Source: Paraburkholderia sp. BCC1884
GTDB taxonomy: Bacteria > Pseudomonadota > Gammaproteobacteria > Burkholderiales > Burkholderiaceae
Reading direction: 5' to 3'
Assembly (NCBI RefSeq): GCF_900996225.1
Contig: NZ_CAAJGL010000112.1
Span: 186,001 to 250,000, forward strand
Length of the DNA: 64,000 bases
In this document: positions 25,994-34,326 of the stretch, piece after piece
Numbering within the stretch: position 1 is the stretch's first letter
Layout of the letters: every line of letters begins with the position of its first letter
Translations under genes and position numbers: made by a program
Notes under the pieces: model-generated
The model's input: the letters and a program-made list of their open reading frames with translations, nothing else
Databases searched by the model: none
Told to the model about the DNA's origin: nothing

Positions 25994-27655
25994 ATGAGTC
26001 AAGCGATCGAAGTCAAGGTGCCGGACATCGGCGATTACAAGGATATTCCTGTGATCGAGGTGCTGGTGAAGGCGGGTGACACCGTCGAGAAAGAGCAATC
26101 GCTCGTTACGCTGGAATCCGACAAGGCGACCATGGACGTGCCGAGCTCGGCCGCCGGCGTCGTCAAGGAAGTGAAGGTCAAGGTCGGTGACAACGTGTCG
26201 GAAGGCGTGTTGATCGTCGTGCTGGAAAGCGCCGAAGGCGGCGCGGCTGCGCCCGCTCCGGCGCCTGCCGCTGCACCGGCACCGGCACCGACTGCGGCTC
26301 CCGCGGCTGCTCCGGCGCCCGCGCCGGCTGCGGCTGCCGGCGGTGGTGGACTGCAGGACGTCAAGGTGCCGGATATCGGCGACTACAAAGACATTCCCGT
26401 GATCGAAGTCTCGGTGAAGGTCGGCGATCGCGTCGAGAAAGAGCAGTCGCTGGTGACGCTCGAATCGGACAAGGCGACCATGGACGTGCCGAGCTCGGCC
26501 GCCGGCGTCGTCAAGGAAGTGAAGGTCAAGGTCGGTGACAACGTGTCGGAAGGTTCGGTGATCGTGGTGCTGGAAGCCGAAGGCGGCGCGGCTGCTGCAC
26601 CGGCTCCGGCAGCGGCACCGAAGGCCGCGGCTGAAAAGCCGTCGGATGCGCCGGCCACGCCGTCGCCGGCACCGGCTCAACCGTCCGCACTCGCTCAGGC
26701 GCCGTCGATTCCGGCTGGCGAAGGTGGCGCGCGTCATGCGAGCCATGCGTCGCCGTCGGTGCGCAAGTTCGCCCGCGAACTCGGCGTAGATGTCGCGCAA
26801 GTGCAGGGTTCGGGTCCGAAGGGCCGCATTACGCAAGCTGACGTGACCGGCTTCATCAAGGGCGTCATGACCGGTCAGCGTGCTGCGCCGGCAGGGGCTC
26901 CGGCGGGCGGCGGTGGCGGCGAGCTGAATCTGCTGCCGTGGCCGAAGATCGACTTCACGAAGTTCGGTCCGGTCGATCCGAAGCCGTTGTCGCGCATCAA
27001 GAAGATTTCGGGCGCGAATCTGCATCGCAACTGGGTCATGATCCCGCACGTCACGAATAACGACGAAGCGGACATCACCGAACTCGAAGCGCTGCGCGTG
27101 CAGTTGAACAAGGAAAACGAAAAGGCCGGCGTGAAGATCACGATGCTGGCGTTCGTCATCAAGGCGGTCGTCTCGGCCTTGAAGAAATTCCCGACGTTCA
27201 ATGCGAGCCTGGACGGCGACAACCTCGTGTTCAAGCAGTATTTCCACGTGGGGTTTGCTGCCGATACGCCGAACGGTCTGGTGGTTCCGGTGATTCGCGA
27301 CGCGGACAAGAAGGGTCTGGTCGAGATCGCCAGGGAAATGACCGATCTGTCGAAGGCTGCGCGCGACGGCAAGTTGAAGCCGGATCAGATGCAGGGTGGT
27401 TGCTTCTCGATTTCGTCGCTGGGCGGGATCGGCGGCACCAACTTCACGCCGATTATCAATGCGCCTGAAGTCGCCATTCTGGGTCTCTCGCGTGGCGCAA
27501 TGAAGCCGGTGTGGGATGGCAAGCAGTTCGTGCCTCGCCTGATGCTGCCGCTGTCGCTGTCGTATGACCATCGTGTGGTCGACGGGGCTGAAGCTGCGCG
27601 CTTCAATGCGTATCTTGGGGCGCTTCTTGCCGATTTCCGGCGTGTGATTCTTTGA
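25994..27655 (+). CDS. aceF: Dihydrolipoamide acetyltransferase (PDH E2) with two lipoyl domains
   Basis: Core of the pyruvate dehydrogenase complex. It has 553 residues: lipoyl domain 1 (about 4-76, lipoyl Lys44 in ESDKATM), an Ala/Pro linker, lipoyl domain 2 (about 119-192, Lys160 in the same motif), a second Ala/Pro linker, the peripheral subunit-binding domain (SPSVRKFARELGVDVAQVQG, then PKGRITQADV) and the catalytic domain ending in SYDHRVVDGAEAARF (His526, Asp530). The two lipoyl domains share 86 identical bases. Start ATG follows CAGGAGACAC, 86 bp after aceE. Confidence 0.98.
   Translation: MSQAIEVKVPDIGDYKDIPVIEVLVKAGDTVEKEQSLVTLESDKATMDVPSSAAGVVKEVKVKVGDNVSEGVLIVVLESAEGGAAAPAPAPAAAPAPAPTAAPAAAPAPAPAAAAGGGGLQDVKVPDIGDYKDIPVIEVSVKVGDRVEKEQSLVTLESDKATMDVPSSAAGVVKEVKVKVGDNVSEGSVIVVLEAEGGAAAAPAPAAAPKAAAEKPSDAPATPSPAPAQPSALAQAPSIPAGEGGARHASHASPSVRKFARELGVDVAQVQGSGPKGRITQADVTGFIKGVMTGQRAAPAGAPAGGGGGELNLLPWPKIDFTKFGPVDPKPLSRIKKISGANLHRNWVMIPHVTNNDEADITELEALRVQLNKENEKAGVKITMLAFVIKAVVSALKKFPTFNASLDGDNLVFKQYFHVGFAADTPNGLVVPVIRDADKKGLVEIAREMTDLSKAARDGKLKPDQMQGGCFSISSLGGIGGTNFTPIINAPEVAILGLSRGAMKPVWDGKQFVPRLMLPLSLSYDHRVVDGAEAARFNAYLGALLADFRRVIL
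26120..26205 (+). repeat. 86-bp direct repeat, copy 1 (aceF lipoyl domain 1)
   Basis: Identical over 86 bases to 26468-26553. It covers the lipoyl-lysine motif and the second half of the domain, while the first halves of the two domains differ at many synonymous sites. Confidence 0.9.
26468..26553 (+). repeat. 86-bp direct repeat, copy 2 (aceF lipoyl domain 2)
   Basis: Perfect copy of 26120-26205, 348 bp downstream and in the same reading frame, so exchange between the two copies keeps the gene in frame. Confidence 0.9.
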
Positions 27656-27756
27656 TCGGTTCGTGAGGTTTTGCAGCGGACGCGGATGACCTGACGTTAT
27701 CCGCGTCGCTGTATCCGCTCGAACCTCATCACCGATCAATACGAGAAGGGGACACT

Positions 27757-29562
27757 ATGAGTCTCGTCGAAGTAAAAGTGCCGGACATCGGCGACTTCAA
27801 GGACGTCGACGTCATCGAAGTCAATATCAAACCGGGCGACGTCATCGAGAGCGAACAGGCGCTGATGACGCTCGAGTCCGATAAGGCCTCCATCGAAGTG
27901 CCGAGCGATACCGCCGGCACCGTCAAGGAAGTGCGCGTCAAGGCAGGCGACAAGGTTTCGCAAGGCACGGTCATCGCGCTCGTCGAAACCTCGGCGCAGG
28001 CAGCGCCGGCCAAAGACGCGCCGAAGGCTGCCGCCACGGAACCTGAGAAAGCGCCAGCTCAAGCGGCTACAAAACCGCAGGCAGCGCAAGCGGCGGCGCC
28101 CGCCAAAGCTGCAGCGCCCGCGCCGCAAGCCGGCAGTTTTTCCGGCACGGCGGATATCGAGTGCGACATGCTCGTGCTCGGTTCGGGCCCCGGCGGCTAT
28201 TCGGCCGCCTTCCGTTCGGCCGATCTGGGTATGAAGACGGTACTGGTCGAGCGGTATGCCACGCTCGGCGGCGTCTGCCTGAATGTGGGCTGTATTCCGT
28301 CGAAGGCGCTGTTGCACACGGCGCTGGTGATCGACGAAGCCGAAGCGCTCGGCGCACACGGCATCACGTTCGCCAAGCCGCAGATCGATCTCGACAAGCT
28401 GCGCGATTTCAAGTCGGGCGTCGTCAAGAAGCTCACCGGCGGTCTTGCCGGCATGGCCAAGATGCGCAAGGTCGAAGTGGTCACGGGTAACGGCGCGTTC
28501 GTCGATCCGAACCACATGGAAGTGCAGACCGAAGGTGGCAAGAAGGTCGTGAAGTTCAAGCAGGCGATCATCGCCGCGGGCTCGGAAGCGGTGAAGCTGC
28601 CGTTCATTCCGGAAGATCCGCGGGTGGTCGATTCGACCGGCGCGCTCGAACTGCGCCAGATTCCGCAGCGCATGCTGGTGATCGGCGGCGGCATCATCGG
28701 GCTGGAAATGGCCACGGTGTATGCCACGCTCGGCGCGAAGATCGACGTGGTCGAAATGCTCGACGGCCTGATGGCCGGCGCGGACCGCGATCTGGTCAAG
28801 GTCTGGGAGAAGTACAACAGCAAGCGTTTTGCCAACGTCATGCTGAAGACCAAAACGACCGGCGCCGAAGCGAAAGACGACGGCATCTACGTGTCGTTCG
28901 ACGGCGAAAAAGCCCCGGCCGAAGCGCAGCGCTATGACCTCGTGCTGGTGGCTGTCGGCCGTACGCCGAACGGCAAGAAGATCGGCGCGGACAAGGCCGG
29001 TGTCGCCGTGACGGATCGCGGCTTCATCGACGTCGACAAGCAGATGCGCACCAACGTGCCGAACATCTTCGCGATCGGCGACATCGTCGGTCAGCCGATG
29101 CTCGCGCACAAGGCCGTGCACGAAGGTCACGTCGCGGCGGAAGTGGCGCATGGCGAGAAGGCGTACTTCGACGCGCTGCAGATTCCGTCGGTGGCTTACA
29201 CCGATCCGGAAGTGGCGTGGGCCGGCAAGACCGAAGACCAGTTGAAGGCCGCCGGCATCAAGTACGGCAAAGCGGTGTTTCCGTGGGCTGCATCGGGCCG
29301 CGCGATCGCCAATGGCCGCGACGAAGGCTTCACGAAGCTGCTGTTCGACGAAGAGACGCATCGCGTGATCGGCGGCGGGATCGTCGGTCTGAATGCGGGC
29401 GACCTGATCAGCGAAGTCTGTCTCGCGATCGAGATGGGTGCGGATGCAACGGATATCGGTAAAACGATTCACCCGCATCCGACGCTCGGCGAATCGGTGG
29501 GCATGGCCGCCGAGTTGTACGAAGGCGTCTGCACGGACTTGCCGCCGCAGAAAAAGAAGTAA
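27757..29562 (+). CDS. lpdA: Dihydrolipoamide dehydrogenase (PDH E3) with N-terminal lipoyl domain
   Basis: FAD flavoprotein that reoxidises the dihydrolipoyl groups of AceF with NAD+. At 601 residues it is about 125 longer than plain Lpd because an N-terminal lipoyl domain (Lys43 in ESDKASIE) and an Ala/Pro/Lys linker (about 75-125) precede the enzyme. The enzyme part shows FAD binding LVLGSGPGGYSAA, redox disulfide GGVCLNVGCIPS (Cys174/Cys179), NAD binding VIGGGIIGLEMA, FAD motif TNVPNIFAIGD and C-terminal His-Glu in IHPHPTLGE. ATG after GAAGGGGACACT. Third gene of the pdh operon, followed by a terminator. Confidence 0.98.
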   Translation: MSLVEVKVPDIGDFKDVDVIEVNIKPGDVIESEQALMTLESDKASIEVPSDTAGTVKEVRVKAGDKVSQGTVIALVETSAQAAPAKDAPKAAATEPEKAPAQAATKPQAAQAAAPAKAAAPAPQAGSFSGTADIECDMLVLGSGPGGYSAAFRSADLGMKTVLVERYATLGGVCLNVGCIPSKALLHTALVIDEAEALGAHGITFAKPQIDLDKLRDFKSGVVKKLTGGLAGMAKMRKVEVVTGNGAFVDPNHMEVQTEGGKKVVKFKQAIIAAGSEAVKLPFIPEDPRVVDSTGALELRQIPQRMLVIGGGIIGLEMATVYATLGAKIDVVEMLDGLMAGADRDLVKVWEKYNSKRFANVMLKTKTTGAEAKDDGIYVSFDGEKAPAEAQRYDLVLVAVGRTPNGKKIGADKAGVAVTDRGFIDVDKQMRTNVPNIFAIGDIVGQPMLAHKAVHEGHVAAEVAHGEKAYFDALQIPSVAYTDPEVAWAGKTEDQLKAAGIKYGKAVFPWAASGRAIANGRDEGFTKLLFDEETHRVIGGGIVGLNAGDLISEVCLAIEMGADATDIGKTIHPHPTLGESVGMAAELYEGVCTDLPPQKKK

Positions 29563-29605
29563 TGCGACTCGGCCCGTCTGCATGCAGGCGGGTTCGGTGA
29601 AGCCC

Positions 29606-29645
29606 AAAAAAAACGGCGCGCCCTTTGCGGGGCGCGCCGTTTTTC
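29606..29645. terminator. Terminator of the pdh operon
   Basis: AAAAACGGCGCGCC and GGCGCGCCGTTTTT form a long GC stem flanked by A and T runs; it can act in both directions. Confidence 0.9.
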
Positions 29646-29805
29646 TATTCGGCAGCAGGGTAGTGCAGCGGTCAGCGGTATCGGGTCGGGTAAAAAAAAT
29701 CCCGGCCTGTACGCCGGGCAAACGATACGCTGTTCAACGTATCGGAGCGTTCGGCCCATTGAAACCGTGTGAGCGGCAACGGCACGACGCTGTTGCTTGC
29801 GATAA

Positions 29806-29835
29806 CGCCGGCACAGCGAGTGAGCTGTGCCGGCG
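29806..29835 (-). terminator. Perfect 12-bp hairpin downstream of the phasin gene
   Basis: CGCCGGCACAGC and GCTGTGCCGGCG pair perfectly with a six-base loop, about 40 bp after the phasin stop codon. On the minus strand it is followed by TTATC, a poor U-tract, so it may act as terminator or as a 3' mRNA-stabilising hairpin. Confidence 0.55.
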
Positions 29836-29876
29836 CGAGTGATGACCGCTGTGCTACCTGCGGTAATGCCTGAAAC

Positions 29877-30446
29877 TTAGACCTTCTTGGCCGAGCGCGA
29901 AGCTTGAGCAGCGGCTTGCGAAGCTGCCTTCGACGCGGCCGATGCCGCTGCATTGAAGTTGCTTTCAGCGATTTCGACAGCTTGCTTGGTTGCCTTGTGG
30001 ACAGTTTCGTACGTGGTGTTGGCAGCGGTGATCGCCGACTTCATCACGGCGACAGCGGTTTCCGAGCCGGCCGGTGCGTTCTTTGCAACGTTTTCGACGA
30101 GCGACTGCACCTTGCGGTTTTGCTCTTCGAACTGGGCTTCAGCGACGCGGGTGAATTCGCCTTGCGTTGCCGAAACGATTTCGTACACGTGACGGCCATA
30201 CGACAGCGCCTTCTCGGCCACCGGCTGCGCGAGGCTCGCTTGCAGGGCTAGCAATTCTTGCGCGTCTTTCACCGACAGCGCGCGTTGTGCATTTTCCTGG
30301 CTTTCCGCGAGCGTCGACTTCACGACTTGCAGGTTCAGCTCAACCAGCTTTTCGACGCCTTCGAATGCTTTGGTCGTCAGGCCGAACAGCGTTTCAAAGT
30401 TGGCTTTCTGGGCTGCAGCGAATTGCTCAGGGGTCAGCAGAGTCAT
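29877..30446 (-). CDS. phaP: Phasin (PHA granule-associated protein)
   Basis: A 189-residue amphipathic helical protein that coats polyhydroxyalkanoate granules. The start MTLLTPEQFAAAQKANFETL followed by FGLTTKAFEGVEKLVELNLQ is the classical Phasin_2 signature, and the rest is helix-rich with an Ala/Ser/Lys tail (AAASAASKAASQAAAQASRS). No signal peptide. ATG follows CAGGAGCG. It has its own strong promoter flanked by two copies of a short operator-like sequence, as expected for a gene repressed by a PhaR-type regulator and released when PHA accumulates. No other pha gene is in the window. Confidence 0.95.
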   Translation of the reverse strand: MTLLTPEQFAAAQKANFETLFGLTTKAFEGVEKLVELNLQVVKSTLAESQENAQRALSVKDAQELLALQASLAQPVAEKALSYGRHVYEIVSATQGEFTRVAEAQFEEQNRKVQSLVENVAKNAPAGSETAVAVMKSAITAANTTYETVHKATKQAVEIAESNFNAAASAASKAASQAAAQASRSAKKV

Positions 30447-30536
30447 GGTTTACGCTCCTGGATTGCGGTCTGTCTGTGCGGACCGCATTGGGTTGGTGGC
30501 GAGACAGGTTGGATCGTCTCCTCCGGACCGCGATGT

Positions 30537-30549
30537 TTTGTGCATCGCA
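30537..30549. promoter_or_regulatory. phaP operator-like repeat, copy 1
   Basis: TTTGTGCATCGCA, identical to the copy at 30596-30608. It lies just downstream of the predicted phaP transcription start and has a TGC/GCA core like sites ascribed to PhaR. Confidence 0.55.
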
Positions 30550-30561
30550 GCAATGGTTCCC

Positions 30562-30589
30562 ATTTTAGGATGGCCACAACGATTGTCAA
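30562..30589 (-). promoter_or_regulatory. Strong sigma-70 promoter of phaP
   Basis: On the minus strand a perfect TTGACA (30589-30584) is 16 bp from TAAAAT (30567-30562); transcription would start near 30555. The two TTTGTGCATCGCA copies flank it on both sides. Confidence 0.8.
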
Positions 30590-30595
30590 GTGCTA

Positions 30596-30608
30596 TTTGT
30601 GCATCGCA
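30596..30608. promoter_or_regulatory. phaP operator-like repeat, copy 2
   Basis: TTTGTGCATCGCA again; together with the following CAA it forms the palindrome TTGTGC-ATC-GCACAA. It lies just upstream of the -35 hexamer of phaP. Confidence 0.6.
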
Positions 30609-31157
30609 CAATATTAAGAAATTGCTGATAAAACAATGCCTTATGCGGTAAGCATGACATGCGAATGACATCGGTCGAATTGACTGCCGCACTATGCTGG
30701 TGCGCATCAAGTGACACGATCTGCCCATTTTGGAGGCGTTTCTCCGGGCTAAAACGTGAGGAGCAATCGTGCGTGAGTGTTCCGATGTCTGGCAAAATCC
30801 GCTCAAATGCATTTTCGATGTAAACCGGAAAGTGTCACGGAACGTTAATGGCCTATGTCGGTCGAATGCGCGTTGACGGATTCCAGCAGGCGTTTAACAG
30901 CCTCGGCATGAATCGCCGCCAACGCCCTGTAGCCGGGCGATTTGACACCTGTCCGTGCTCGACCGTATTTCCCCCGATCAAGGTTGTCTCGAAATTGCCG
31001 TTATGCTGGAAGAATCACCTCGATTCCGACGGTTGGCGGCAGCGGCGAGGCGAAGCGCGCCGTCGATCGTTTTTTTCGATCGATGCGCGGCACTTATTCG
31101 TGTTTTTGCGATCGGAGCTTACAAGCCGGTTTAAGGAGCGCGTATAAGTGCTTAATA

Positions 31158-31186
31158 TTGCTAATTTTTCGTTGTTTTACTACACT
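31158..31186 (+). promoter_or_regulatory. Sigma-70 promoter of pbpG
   Basis: TTGCTA (31158-31163) and TACACT (31181-31186) are separated by 17 bp in an AT-rich stretch, about 35 bp before the start codon. Confidence 0.6.
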
Positions 31187-31221
31187 TGCGGAAACCTCTC
31201 GCCGCTCCCTACCGAACACCC

Positions 31222-32403
31222 ATGAAAACCGACATGTTTTCGTCGCTAAAAGTGATCCACGGCGCGGCCCGCAGCACCGCTCTGTCGGTGGCCGCCTCCA
31301 TGGTCATCGCAGCGGCGTTCGCTACGCCCGTCAGCGCTTTTGCCGCTACGCCCGACGCACCCGCAAAAACTTCCAGACACGCCAAAGCCTCCAAAGCCGC
31401 CAAAAAGCCGGTCGCCTCTCCCGCCAAGGTATCCAAGGCAGGTAAGGGCGCGACGGCCAAAACGGCAGCCGCTGACGACGACGCGCCACGTGCGAACGTC
31501 AAGCGCAAGCGCGTGACTTATACGTCCAATGGCCGTCACCGTTCGGTGGTGCGCCGCGTCGCCTACGAGCCGCGTCAGCCGACCGTCGGTCAGGCGTTCG
31601 GCCTGCACGAAACGCCGGACGCACTGATGCTGCGCTCCAGCGTGGCCTACGTGATCGATCAGAATTCCGGCGAATCGCTGTTCGACAAGAACTCGCGCGC
31701 CGTGGTGCCGATCGCTTCGATCACCAAGCTGATGACCTCGATGGTGGTGCTCGATTCGAAAGAAGCGATGACCGACCAGATCGAAGTCACCGACGAAGAC
31801 CGCGACTACGAGAAAAACACCGGCTCGCGCCTGTCGGTGGGCTCGGTGCTCTCGCGTGAAGACATGCTGCACATCGCGCTGATGGCCTCGGAAAACCGTG
31901 CCGCCGCCGCGCTGTCGCGCTACTTCCCGGGCGGCCGTCCGGCGTTCCTCGCCGCGATGAACGCGAAGGCCAAGCAACTCGGCATGACCGACACGCACTT
32001 TGAAAACCCCACGGGTTTGACGAGCCAGAACGTGTCGAGCGCGCGTGACCTCGTGAAGATGGTCAACGCGGCGTATCAGTACCCGCTCATTCGCAAGTTC
32101 TCGACCGACCACAGCTACGAGGTCTACACGGGTAAGCGCACGCTGGCTTACAACAGCACGAATGCGCTGGTGCGTAACCCCACGTGGGACATCGGTCTGC
32201 AAAAGACTGGTTTCATCAACGAAGCGGGCGAGTGTCTCGTGATGCAGGCGACCATTCATGGCCGTCCGATGATCATGGTGCTGCTCGACTCGTCGGGTAA
32301 GTACTCGCGTTTCGCGGACGCCACGCGTTTGCGCACGTGGCTGGATAACGGCGGCGACCAGCCGCGTATCACCAGCGCGGACGCGGGCGGCGCGGGTACC
32401 TGA
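31222..32403 (+). CDS. pbpG: D-alanyl-D-alanine endopeptidase (PBP7 type, S11 family)
   Basis: Periplasmic peptidoglycan endopeptidase/carboxypeptidase of 393 residues. A signal peptide spans about residues 1-42 (cleavage near SAFA). A Lys/Ala-rich basic segment (about 43-115) comes before the catalytic domain. The three penicillin-binding motifs are present: SITK (Ser166-Lys169), SEN (223-225) and KTG (328-330). There is no C-terminal amphipathic anchor as in PBP5, which fits PBP7. I use ATG 31222 rather than an upstream TTG. Followed by a good terminator. Confidence 0.93.
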   Translation: MKTDMFSSLKVIHGAARSTALSVAASMVIAAAFATPVSAFAATPDAPAKTSRHAKASKAAKKPVASPAKVSKAGKGATAKTAAADDDAPRANVKRKRVTYTSNGRHRSVVRRVAYEPRQPTVGQAFGLHETPDALMLRSSVAYVIDQNSGESLFDKNSRAVVPIASITKLMTSMVVLDSKEAMTDQIEVTDEDRDYEKNTGSRLSVGSVLSREDMLHIALMASENRAAAALSRYFPGGRPAFLAAMNAKAKQLGMTDTHFENPTGLTSQNVSSARDLVKMVNAAYQYPLIRKFSTDHSYEVYTGKRTLAYNSTNALVRNPTWDIGLQKTGFINEAGECLVMQATIHGRPMIMVLLDSSGKYSRFADATRLRTWLDNGGDQPRITSADAGGAGT

Positions 32404-32455
32404 CGCGTCACCTGAACGGCCGGTCTGCAGTCCTGTAGCCCCGGCCGCTCCAAAG

Positions 32456-32484
32456 AAAAAGCCTCGCATCCGCGAGGCTTTTTT
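32456..32484. terminator. Terminator after pbpG
   Basis: GCCTCGC and GCGAGGC pair around ATCC with A5 before and T6 after; serves pbpG and probably also the convergent IclR gene. Confidence 0.88.
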
Positions 32485-32518
32485 CTATTGCGTGACCCAC
32501 GTTTAACGCGCGACGGTC

Positions 32519-33325
32519 TTAAGCGTGATGACTATGCGAATGGTCTTGCGTGGGTTGCGGGCGATAGCCCAGCGATTCGGAAATCAGCAGCGCAGTCTGG
32601 CTGACCTGGCCGAGCCATGAATCCTGCAATCGGTCCGCCGGCGCCGACAGCGACAGGCCGGCGACCAGCTTGCCGGTGTCGTCGTAGATGCCGGCTGCGA
32701 TGCAGCGCACGCCGAGTTCAAGCTCTTCGTTATCGCGCGCGCAGGCTTGCTGGCGCACATGCGACAACTCACGCTCCAGCTTGGTCAGATCCGTGATGCT
32801 GTTCTGCGTATGGCCCGACAGGCCGGTTCGGGTCGCGTAGGCGCGCACACGGGTGGATTCATCGGCGGCGAGGAAGAGTTTGCCCACCGAGGTCAGATGC
32901 AAGGGCGCCCGGCCACCGATCGCCCGAACCACCTGCATGCCCGAGCGCTCCGAATACGCGCGCTCGATATAGACGATTTCGTCGCCTTGTCGCACCGACA
33001 GATTGACCGTTTGCCCCGTTTGACGATGCAGTTCGCGCATCGGCGTGAGCGCGGCGTCGCGCACCGACAGGCGTGCCTTGACCAGATTGCCCAATTCGAG
33101 CAGGCGCATGCCGAGACGGTACGTGCCGGGGTCCGAGCGGTCGACCAGCCGGCACATCACCATATCGTTCAGGATGCGGTGCGCCGTGGACGGATGCAGC
33201 TCCGTGCGAATGGCGAGTTCCTTCAGGCTGACCGGGTCGCTATGCGCTGCGAGTGCATCGAGCAGGCGCATCATGCGTTCGATCACCTGGATCGAAGTTT
33301 TGGGATCCGGGTTCGTGTCGCTCAT
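32519..33325 (-). CDS. IclR-family transcriptional regulator
   Basis: A 268-residue regulator with an N-terminal winged helix-turn-helix (VIERMMRLLDALAAHSDPVS to HPSTAHRILNDMVMCRLVDR) and a C-terminal IclR effector-binding domain (MQVVRAIGGRAPLHLTSVGK, CIAAGIYDDTGKLVAGLSLS). The start at 33325 gives the normal IclR length; codons further upstream do not. The C-terminus is His-rich (HSHSHHA). It is divergent from lutAB across 179 bp and so is the natural candidate to control it, which is inference from position only. The effector is unknown. Confidence 0.9.
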   Translation of the reverse strand: MSDTNPDPKTSIQVIERMMRLLDALAAHSDPVSLKELAIRTELHPSTAHRILNDMVMCRLVDRSDPGTYRLGMRLLELGNLVKARLSVRDAALTPMRELHRQTGQTVNLSVRQGDEIVYIERAYSERSGMQVVRAIGGRAPLHLTSVGKLFLAADESTRVRAYATRTGLSGHTQNSITDLTKLERELSHVRQQACARDNEELELGVRCIAAGIYDDTGKLVAGLSLSAPADRLQDSWLGQVSQTALLISESLGYRPQPTQDHSHSHHA

Positions 33326-33504
33326 GGGAAGAATCGGTTGACGCGTCAGACAGCGGAAATTGATTGTATCTCGTATTGTGAAAAAAACGGAAGCGGGTGG
33401 AACGCCTATTCCAATTTGACGGGTCATTCGTCTTATGGCTTCTGGCCGTTGGTATTGTGCGGCAAACAGCGGATAATCAGGGACGTTTTCCCGAAGGAGG
33501 GCTC

Positions 33505-34227
33505 ATGCGAGTCGGATTGTTCGTCACCTGCCTGGTCGACCTGATGCGTCCCGAGATCGGTTTTTCGGTCATCAAGCTGATCGAAGGCGCCGGTTTCGAG
33601 GTGATGGTGCCACCCGCGCAAACCTGTTGCGGCCAGCCCGCCTACAACTCGGGCGAGCGGCGCATGGCGCGCGATCTGGCCGAGAAAACCCTGCGCGAGT
33701 TCGAGCAGTTCGACTACGTCGTGGTGCCGTCGGGTTCGTGCGGCGGCATGATCCGCTCTCACTACGGCGACCTCTTCGCCGACGACCCCGAACTGATGAA
33801 CCGCTTCGGCCGGCTGCGTCCCAAGGTGTTCGAGCTGACCGATTTCCTCGTCAACGTGGCCAAGGTGCAGTTGCAGCCGGGCGAGTTCGCAGGGCAGGTC
33901 ACTTACCACGACTCGTGTTCCGGTTTGCGCGAACTGGGCGTCAAGGCGCAGCCGCGCGCATTGCTCGCGCAAGTCGGCGTCGCCGTGACGGAAATGAAGG
34001 ATTGCGAGCACTGCTGCGGTTTTGGCGGAACGTTCGCGATCAAGTACGGCGATATCTCCACGGCAATTGTCGACGAAAAATGCGCGAATATCGGCGCGAG
34101 CGGCGCGGACACCGTGGTGCTGGGCGACCTCGGCTGCATGCTGAATATCGAGGGCCGTTTGCGACGCACCGGCGATACCACAACGCGGGTGCTGCACATC
34201 GCGCAGGTGCTGGCAGGCGACGTGTAG
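33505..34227 (+). CDS. lutA: Lactate utilisation protein LutA/LldE-type
   Basis: A 240-residue cysteine-rich subunit of the LutABC L-lactate oxidation system. Two CCG-type cysteine-rich domains are visible: TCCGQPAYNSG with PSGSCGGMIRSHY, and YHDSCSGLRELG with CEHCCGFGGTFA. The start follows a perfect GAAGGAGG. The next gene is lutB with about 100 bp between. The pair probably passes lactate-derived electrons to the respiratory chain, but its related glycolate-type roles cannot be excluded without the third subunit. Confidence 0.9.
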   Translation: MRVGLFVTCLVDLMRPEIGFSVIKLIEGAGFEVMVPPAQTCCGQPAYNSGERRMARDLAEKTLREFEQFDYVVVPSGSCGGMIRSHYGDLFADDPELMNRFGRLRPKVFELTDFLVNVAKVQLQPGEFAGQVTYHDSCSGLRELGVKAQPRALLAQVGVAVTEMKDCEHCCGFGGTFAIKYGDISTAIVDEKCANIGASGADTVVLGDLGCMLNIEGRLRRTGDTTTRVLHIAQVLAGDV

Positions 34228-34326
34228 CGCGTCGGTCGCGCGCCGTTCGGCGCTGCTTCAGCTCAATGCGCGCAGCCGTTCTGCGCGCCTCGTTTGAATC
34301 CGCCGTTGAATACGCATAAGGCCGCC

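Larger units (their letters stand above)
30447..31221. other. Intergenic region between phaP and pbpG
   Basis: About 775 bp with lower GC than its surroundings. It contains the phaP promoter and operators (30537-30608) and the pbpG promoter (31158-31186). A CGATCG-T7-CGATCG element lies at 31064-31082. Possible short frames in the middle (for instance ATG 30848) have no ribosome site or similarity I can recognise. I see no RNA gene. Confidence 0.5.

Noticed and set aside
22998..25994. 998-codon open frame antisense to aceE
   Set aside because: It mirrors aceE over its entire length; strong GC3 bias keeps this antisense frame free of stops. Its product has the His/Arg/Val/Asp-rich composition typical of such shadows and no recognisable domain.
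30848..31147. 99-codon frame between phaP and pbpG
   Set aside because: No ribosome-binding site, atypical composition and no motif; it lies in a lower-GC regulatory gap.
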